NCBI GenBank assembly: GCA_030037515.1
Contig: JASHRE010000390.1
Span: 1-10,495, forward strand
DNA length: 10,495 bases
Direction of reading: 5' to 3'
DNA from: Candidatus Sulfotelmatobacter sp.
Lineage (GTDB): Bacteria; Acidobacteriota; Terriglobia; Terriglobales; Acidobacteriaceae
Below, piece after piece: positions 6,207 through 10,495 of the stretch (position 1 is its first letter; every line of letters starts with the position of its first letter). The position numbers were made by a program, and so were the translations under genes. The notes below the pieces were generated by a model that saw only the letters and a list, made by a program, of their open reading frames with translations, was not told where the DNA came from and did no database searches.

Positions 6207-7142
6207 TTGCTCTTATTCAGCAATCGTAAATTCTGGATGACGCATTGGGCGCAGTTGACCATCGTAGTAACACTGGTAGTTTGCTTCCCTGTAGGGACGA
6301 GAGCCCAAGGACCCGCGGCACGTGCTTATCTCAATGCGCCGGTGGATCAACTCCGATTTTTCGTTGATCTCATCGGCAGTAATGGGACCACCGCGGCTCA
6401 GTCTGATCTTCCCTTGCCAAACTTCGAGACGGTGACGCGCTACGGTCTTGTTTCCTTGCTGTGGTCATTCCCACTAGCCGGCAGGTACGGCGGTGTGCAA
6501 GCGAACGGAGGCGGAGTTACTGTTAGGGTTAATGGGCCATTTGGCAGCACACAAACTTCTGGGTTCACTGATCCAGGCGTGACGTTCCATGTGAACTTTT
6601 TCGGAGGCCCGGCGCTCCGTCTGGAAAAGTTCCCCACAGCGGCCCCGCAAACATTCTCAAGCTTCCACCTCACGGTCAACGCTCCCCTTGGTTCTTACGA
6701 TCGTAATTCCCAAGTGAATACAGGAGCCAATCGATGGGCTTTTACACCTGTGTTGAATCTGGACATTACTCCCGACAAGGGTGTTTCATGGATCGACCTT
6801 TATGCTGGTGGACGTTTCGTTACCAACAACAACGCATACCGGGGAAGTAACGTGCTGTCGGAAAATCCGCTCGGCGTTGTCACGGTGCACTATAGTCACA
6901 ATGTTGGAAAGAAGATGTGGGCATCGATTGGCATGCACTACGATAACGGCGGTCGATCATTCATCAATCACATACCTCAGAATGATTATGCAAACGGCTT
7001 TCGACCGGCGCTTGCTGTGAGCAGAAGGTTTGGCAAGTTCGGAGTTGTACTTAGATACGAAAACACGGCATCGAGGCCGAATGCTGCACCGACGAATAGT
7101 TTGCTGTCAATCCAGTTGGCGGGTCCGCTATTCCCCTTTTAA
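6207..7142 (+). CDS. MetA-type outer-membrane protein (phenol degradation meta family)
   Basis: The product has 311 residues, with a basic n-region (RK at 7-8), a hydrophobic core (about 16-30) and a likely signal peptidase site at TRA-QG (33/34). The mature protein alternates amphipathic strands rich in Gly, Asn and aromatic residues and ends in Phe, as outer-membrane beta barrels do. The pattern fits the 'putative MetA-pathway of phenol degradation' family (PF13557), thought to form channels for aromatic or other hydrophobic compounds. TTG 6207 is chosen because it gives a positively charged signal n-region and has GGGG about seven bases upstream. ATG 6237 is the alternative and would still leave a signal peptide. 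Transcription diverges from the P450 operon, so a shared regulator and a role in admitting its substrate are plausible but unproven. Confidence 0.8.
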   Translation: MLLFSNRKFWMTHWAQLTIVVTLVVCFPVGTRAQGPAARAYLNAPVDQLRFFVDLIGSNGTTAAQSDLPLPNFETVTRYGLVSLLWSFPLAGRYGGVQANGGGVTVRVNGPFGSTQTSGFTDPGVTFHVNFFGGPALRLEKFPTAAPQTFSSFHLTVNAPLGSYDRNSQVNTGANRWAFTPVLNLDITPDKGVSWIDLYAGGRFVTNNNAYRGSNVLSENPLGVVTVHYSHNVGKKMWASIGMHYDNGGRSFINHIPQNDYANGFRPALAVSRRFGKFGVVLRYENTASRPNAAPTNSLLSIQLAGPLFPF

Positions 7143-7153
7143 ATGTGCTGCTA

Positions 7154-7267
7154 ATGGAAAGCGTCATCCACAAACTGACGAGGTCCGTGCGTGAACGGCT
7201 GGGGGAGCGCAATGACGCTTTGCACGAGCAGCAAACAGACGGCTTTCGGCGGCGAATGACGTTCTAA
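7154..7267 (+). CDS. Small hypothetical ORF, 37 codons
   Basis: ATG 7154-7156 to TAA 7265-7267, beginning 11 bp after the MetA-type stop. The product is hydrophilic and arginine-rich (VRERLGERNDALHEQQ), with no cysteines or hydrophobic stretch. No clear SD precedes it. Its stop overlaps the start of a strong AAAGGAGGT site that serves the next frame, which would suit a coupled pair. I do not recognise it; it may be part of the decayed gene that follows. Confidence 0.3.
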   Translation: MESVIHKLTRSVRERLGERNDALHEQQTDGFRRRMTF

Positions 7268-7274
7268 AGGAGGT
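7267..7274 (+). promoter_or_regulatory. Near-perfect SD site before the zinc-finger frame
   Basis: AAGGAGGT at 7267-7274, preceded by a further A, is a near-perfect Shine-Dalgarno match. The first plausible start after it is TTG 7285-7287, eleven bases past GGAGG and in frame with the zinc-finger remnant. It shows that a translated gene once began here. Confidence 0.5.
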
Positions 7275-7284
7275 AGAATCGCAA

Positions 7285-7654
7285 TTGTCCAAGAAGCCAC
7301 ATGGCCACCTCAGCCTAGAAGAATTGGCATGGCTGACCGAGGAGCCGGAGACCCCGCCACGAACTACCGGTCCTGACTTCGATCCGGGAAAAGGCTGAGG
7401 CGCATGCCCGCGGTTGTGGTGTGTGCGGCCCACGACTCCGGTCGCAGCGCCGCGCAGAAGACAAGTTGGCTGCTGTGGCTGCTGGCATCTGTTCCGCCGA
7501 CGAGGCTTCCCTTCTGATCGAGCATGCTTCCAGTTGCGACTACTGCCACCGTCTGCTGCGAGAGGCTCCCCTTGGGGGCGACGGCGGTGTGCCGCTGCGA
7601 GATAGCGGCAATACTAGAAAAAGACTACAGATGAGTTCTGAGCGGTGCGGGTAA
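7285..7654 (+). pseudogene. Zinc-finger (anti-sigma-like) protein, frameshifted
   Basis: From TTG 7285 the first frame gives 37 residues, including HLSLEELAWLTEEPE, and stops at TGA 7396-7398. A second frame, displaced by one base, continues with EAHARGCGVC (from 7397), then EDKLAAVAAG and EHASSCDYCHRLLREA, to TAA 7654. Each cysteine pair is an HxxxCxxC unit, as in the zinc-finger N-termini of anti-sigma-like and TPR proteins. Removing one A from the AAAA run at 7389-7392 fuses both frames as PGKAEAHARGC, giving a product of about 122 residues. After LLREA the sequence becomes low in pattern, so the C-terminal domain of a longer protein also seems lost. The second frame could still be translated alone from GTG 7421 (77 residues). 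It could be a true pseudogene or a sequencing error in the A-run. Confidence 0.55.
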
Positions 7655-7656
7655 TA

Positions 7657-7674
7657 TGCTCAGATTGCTCAGAT
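7657..7674 (+). repeat. 9-bp direct tandem repeat upstream of MFS gene
   Basis: TGCTCAGAT occurs twice back to back, 56 bp before the MFS start codon. A tandem site close to one helical turn apart could bind a regulator, or could be chance slippage. No clear -35/-10 pair was found around it. Confidence 0.4.
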
Positions 7675-7729
7675 CATCCGTCTATGTTGCTGAATCGAAG
7701 CGATAATCACCCCAAAATTCTTTGAACCG

Positions 7730-9025
7730 ATGGCACGAATGGAAACCCAGACTTTGGCCACGCCACCTCGCAGCGCAGATGCTTTAGCGCCCAGCGAAAC
7801 AAGCTTTGAACCCAGGGAGTCCGATATCAGCTACTACGGCTGGCGCGTCGTGCTCGCCGCATGTCTCGGTGTGATGGCCGGATTCGGATCGCTCTTTGTC
7901 TATACCTTTTCCGTTTTCGTGAAGCCTCTCGCCGCTCAATTCGGCTGGGGCCGTGAAGCCATCTCCACTGGGTTTGCCATCGCGGCTGTTACTCTGGGCT
8001 TCATCTCGCCATTCCTAGGACGGTGGATCGATCGCTATGGCCCTCGGCGCATCATCCTTGTTTGCATGTCCGTATTCGGATGCGCTATTGCTTCACTGTC
8101 TCTGTTGCGCTTCGGATTGTGGCAGTTTTACTTGACCTGCTTCGTAGCGGGAATCGTTGGGAACGGTGCGGCTCATCTGGCTTATTCGCGATCTATTTCA
8201 ACCTGGTTTCAACGACGTTTGGGAGTAGCGCTGGCTGTCGTTATGGTAGGAGCCGGTCTGGGAGCCATGATTTTACCGGTTGTTGCTCAAGCAGTCCTGA
8301 GTAGAGCAGGCTGGCGCACAGCCTACGCCTCACTCGGCGGTCTTGCATTGTTACTCGGATTGCCTCTCAGTTGGCGCTACATTCGGGAGCGAGCGGTTGT
8401 CCGGCAGAAATCCGCTCCTCTTGTACATTCTGGAAAGACCTGGCAACAGGGTCTGCGCTCTTTTGCTTTCTGGATTATCACCATCATCCTTTTCCTGAGC
8501 TCGATAAGCATGAATGGGGCGATCACTCACTTGTCGGCATTGCTCACTGATCGTGGCATCTCAGCCGGAAGAGCAGCACTATGCGCGTCCATACTCGGTG
8601 GCTCCAGCGTTCTCAGCAGGATTGTGGCGGGATGGTCGCTGGACCGATTTTTCGGGCCACATGTAGCCTTTTTGACAAACATTATTACCGCGCTAGGGAT
8701 TTTCTTCCTAGCCCGGGTGAGCAGTTTCCCGCTGGGCTGCTTTGCAGCCACCCTCATTGGCATCGGGGCCGGAGGTGAAGCAGCTATCACACCTTATCTG
8801 CTAACGCGCTATTTCGGGCTGCGGGCATTTTCCACGCTTTACGGACTGACGTGGACATTCTATGCCGCTGCAGGAGCAATCGGGCCAGTGATACTCGGGC
8901 AGGCATTTGATGCGACCGGGTCTTATGCTTCGTTGCTGATTCTGCTCGCAGCAGCGCTAGGGTTGGTGGCGGCGATGAACCTCCTTCTTCCGAAATATCC
9001 AGATTTGTCAGCTGACATGGTCTGA
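7730..9025 (+). CDS. Major facilitator superfamily transporter
   Basis: This 431-residue inner-membrane protein has about twelve hydrophobic helices in two six-helix halves. A cytoplasmic linker at about 215-242 is rich in Arg and Lys. MFS motif A appears in the loop between helices 2 and 3 (GRWIDRYGPRR, 97-107), with a weaker echo in the second half (AGWSLDRFFGP, 300-310). The N-terminal 35 residues are hydrophilic. The helix 1 start YYGWRVVLAA and overall layout resemble monocarboxylate or oxalate/formate-antiporter-type carriers, so an organic anion is the best guess. It could also export. ATG 7730 has no strong SD; ATG 7739, three codons in, is the alternative. It is not in a tight operon with its neighbours, so a link to the P450 pathway rests on proximity only. 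Confidence 0.9.
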   Translation: MARMETQTLATPPRSADALAPSETSFEPRESDISYYGWRVVLAACLGVMAGFGSLFVYTFSVFVKPLAAQFGWGREAISTGFAIAAVTLGFISPFLGRWIDRYGPRRIILVCMSVFGCAIASLSLLRFGLWQFYLTCFVAGIVGNGAAHLAYSRSISTWFQRRLGVALAVVMVGAGLGAMILPVVAQAVLSRAGWRTAYASLGGLALLLGLPLSWRYIRERAVVRQKSAPLVHSGKTWQQGLRSFAFWIITIILFLSSISMNGAITHLSALLTDRGISAGRAALCASILGGSSVLSRIVAGWSLDRFFGPHVAFLTNIITALGIFFLARVSSFPLGCFAATLIGIGAGGEAAITPYLLTRYFGLRAFSTLYGLTWTFYAAAGAIGPVILGQAFDATGSYASLLILLAAALGLVAAMNLLLPKYPDLSADMV

Positions 9026-9124
9026 GCAGGAGATGAGATCTTCAAGATGGGAAAAGCACTGTGCAGGGACCGGCAGAAGAACAGCCCTTAGTCTATCATA
9101 GTTGACATAGCTGAAAGGAGCGTT

Positions 9125-9661
9125 ATGAAAGTTCTCGCGCTGAATTTCATGGTTCTAGCTCTGGGGTCTCTTCTTGCTGTTGCTGCGGATCAGCCGCGGC
9201 TGCCAGTCGCGGGCCAATCCGCTCCTACCTTTACCCTGCCGAACCAGGAGGGTGTGCAGGTGTCACTTGATGAGTTCAAGGGGAAGTGGGTTGTGCTGTA
9301 CTTCTATCCTAAGGATTTCACCTCGGGGTGCACTGTCGAAGCTCACAATTTTCAGCGTGACCTCGAAAAATATACCCGGCAGAACGCAGTGATTTTGGGC
9401 GTCAGCGTCGATACTGTAGATTCTCACAAGAGCTTCTGCACAAAAGAGAGCTTGAACTTCAAGTTGCTCGCAGATCCCAACCACACAGTCGTTGAAAAAT
9501 ACGGTTCTGTCATGGAATACAACGGAATGACTCTTGCCGCGCGCAACACTTTCCTGATCGATCCGTCAGGCATAATCAGGAAAGTCTACCTAAAAGTGAG
9601 TCCGCAAGGTCATAGCGAAGACGTATTGGCTGACCTACAGCAGTTGCAGCAGGCAAAATAG
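9125..9661 (+). CDS. PrxQ/Bcp-type peroxiredoxin, exported
   Basis: This 178-residue thiol peroxidase would reduce hydrogen or organic peroxides using thioredoxin-like donors. An N-terminal signal peptide (about 1-21, ending AVAA) should carry it across the inner membrane, which is uncommon for Bcp proteins. The peroxidatic site is PKDFTSGC with Pro62, Thr66 and Cys69, and the catalytic Arg is R140 in RNTFLID. The CxxxxC resolving cysteine of E. coli Bcp is absent. The only other cysteine is Cys105, 36 residues after Cys69. I recall the same 36-residue spacing (Cys47/Cys83) for Xylella PrxQ, so an atypical two-Cys mechanism is likely. AAAGGAG about seven bases upstream of ATG 9125 gives a confident start. 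It may protect the envelope from oxidants, for example peroxide leaked by uncoupled P450 turnover. Confidence 0.92.
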   Translation: MKVLALNFMVLALGSLLAVAADQPRLPVAGQSAPTFTLPNQEGVQVSLDEFKGKWVVLYFYPKDFTSGCTVEAHNFQRDLEKYTRQNAVILGVSVDTVDSHKSFCTKESLNFKLLADPNHTVVEKYGSVMEYNGMTLAARNTFLIDPSGIIRKVYLKVSPQGHSEDVLADLQQLQQAK

Positions 9662-9676
9662 AGCTCGTCATATGCT

Positions 9677-9710
9677 GGCTGCGGCGCGTGAGGAAATATA
9701 AATCGCAGCC
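9677..9710 (+). terminator. Weak hairpin after peroxiredoxin
   Basis: GGCTGCG (9677-9683) pairs with CGCAGCC (9704-9710) across a 20-nt loop, 16 bp after the stop codon. The tail that follows is CTCTTTCC, not a T-run. It could stabilise or end the peroxiredoxin transcript, but it is not a standard intrinsic terminator. Confidence 0.25.
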
Positions 9711-10196
9711 CTCTTTCCGCGACCGTGGCGCTTTTGCAATTGCCGCTTTGAGCTAATTGGGGTAGTTCTGGCGCTGGGATAGCTCGGGACATCTTTGGGT
9801 AAACGATACTTGGGCCACGGCAGGTAGGAGGGTCGGTAGAATCGTAACGACAATTAGGGAGACCATCTCCTCCTACAATGTGACCTGCCGGGTCAGGGAA
9901 GTAATTCATTCGCTCGTGACAACCATTAAAATTTTGCGGCAGCATTTCACGGTCCGCTTCCGGCAGTTCGGAAAAACTCGCGAGCGGTAAAGCCGAATAT
10001 ACCTGGTATGAAGTTCGTCGGACCGATTGGATCTCGGAATCTAGGTCTGGGACTGCAGCGTTATAAGAGCCGCGCGAACTCTGAATTGCGAGGCTTCTGC
10101 GCAAGAAACGACGTTTGTAGACCCATTTTGCCGACGCAGAAGGATTTCAAGAATTGCTGATTCCTTTCCACAAATTTCGATTAGAAAGGCTGATTC
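9711..10196. other. Long stretch without a supportable gene
   Basis: No frame here has a convincing product. On the minus strand an open frame of 164 codons (10104 to 9610, TTG start) overlaps the peroxiredoxin end, and its product shows no recognisable domain. A shorter minus frame, ATG 9866 to TAG 9753, has AGGAGG just two bases upstream and a signal-peptide-like start (VTILPTLLPAVAQ), but ends after 37 codons. The region may hold decayed genes or be true intergenic DNA. No tRNA, CRISPR or IS end was seen. Confidence 0.4.
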
Positions 10197-10274
10197 ATGA
10201 TCGCAATCGGCTTTCCAGCTGGCAAAGTATACGGCTTCCGTAAGAAGGTCGGAGCGACGGCCAATGGGCTATGA
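10197..10274 (+). CDS. Candidate 25-codon peptide
   Basis: ATG 10197 to TGA 10272-10274, with AGAAAGG ending seven bases upstream. The product is small and basic (FPAGKVYGFRKKVG) and matches nothing I know. It ends 7 bp before the next frame begins. It may be a leader peptide, a gene remnant or chance. Confidence 0.2.
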   Translation: MIAIGFPAGKVYGFRKKVGATANGL

Positions 10275-10281
10275 TTGAGCT

Positions 10282-10495
10282 ATGACCAATGTGAGCCGGG
10301 TGATCGGATTCATCGGTTCGTCCCTGGCAGCGGGCCTGGCCGCGCACGTCGTGAGGCTTCATGCGCTGGGACATCGGCCCCGGCGGTCCATCCTCTCAGG
10401 TGTTGTCCACGGAATTGCCACAGGCGGCGTGTTGGGTTTCATCGCCCCCCGATTGTCGCCAGAACGAAGAGCACGAACCTGCAACGCAGATCCAG
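10282..10495 (+). CDS. Hypothetical protein, C-terminus cut by window edge
   Basis: An open frame of 71 codons runs from ATG 10282 off the right edge. Third positions are mostly G or C, which suggests real coding. Two moderately hydrophobic stretches flank a basic RPRRS segment: RVIGFIGSSLAAGLAAHVV (6-24) and SGVVHGIATGGVLGF (41-55). A small membrane protein is possible. No good SD is seen, and the true start could be another codon such as GTG 10291. I do not recognise a family. Confidence 0.4.
   Translation, partial: MTNVSRVIGFIGSSLAAGLAAHVVRLHALGHRPRRSILSGVVHGIATGGVLGFIAPRLSPERRARTCNADP

Noticed and set aside
9102..9107. TTGACA as a -35 box for the peroxiredoxin
   Set aside because: It lies only 17 bp before the start codon, leaving no room for a -10 box and leader upstream of the SD.
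9610..10104. Minus-strand open frame of 164 codons with TTG start
   Set aside because: It overlaps the peroxiredoxin C-terminus, has no usable SD or recognisable domain, and its composition is irregular. Kept only as a note in the empty-region entry.
1..10495. CRISPR array, tRNA, rRNA, insertion-sequence ends or prophage genes
   Set aside because: No repeat-spacer pattern, cloverleaf sequence, rRNA block, transposase or integrase motif was seen on reading both strands. Small structured RNAs cannot be excluded without a covariance search.

Overview
The window holds mixed-strand bacterial sequence of moderate G+C, with short operons, SD-led starts and several decayed genes. The gene complement is a class I P450 system, a MetA-type outer-membrane channel, a secreted PrxQ and an HxxxCxxC zinc-finger remnant. 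The outer-membrane channel implies a Gram-negative cell. The zinc-finger remnant and the ROK kinase type recall soil Acidobacteriota. That placement is a guess from protein flavour; no rRNA or marker gene is present.

Layout, left to right. Positions 1-578 (minus) carry a multi-pass membrane protein cut by the window edge. Positions 765-1508 (minus) encode a ROK-family sugar kinase close to polyphosphate glucokinases. Positions 1708-5940 (minus) form one operon read right to left: small ferredoxin, FAD/NADH ferredoxin reductase, cytochrome P450, zinc alcohol dehydrogenase, and a 51-codon remnant of an epoxide hydrolase. A 266-bp divergent control region (5941-6206) contains two inverted repeats. 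Positions 6207-7142 (plus) encode a MetA-type (phenol degradation meta) outer-membrane protein. Positions 7143-7729 hold a 37-codon small ORF, a frameshifted zinc-finger gene and a 9-bp tandem repeat, but no intact large gene. Positions 7730-9025 (plus) encode an MFS transporter, and 9125-9661 (plus) a secreted PrxQ-type peroxiredoxin. The right end, 9662-10495, is poorly coding and closes with a partial ORF that leaves the window.

How the genes may work together: NADH passes electrons through the reductase to the single-cluster ferredoxin and on to the P450, which would oxidise a hydrophobic substrate. The dehydrogenase would take the alcohol to a carbonyl compound. The epoxide hydrolase remnant suggests that the ancestral cassette also opened epoxides, an activity this copy has lost. 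The divergent channel may admit the hydrophobic substrate, and the MFS protein may move a substrate or product across the inner membrane. The substrate cannot be read from the sequence.

The least expected observations are the epoxide hydrolase relic at the end of the P450 operon, the zinc-finger gene broken by one extra base in an A-run, the paired palindromes in the divergent promoter region, and the ferredoxin with Tyr at the usual cluster-ligand position and a C-terminal tail that overlaps the reductase start.
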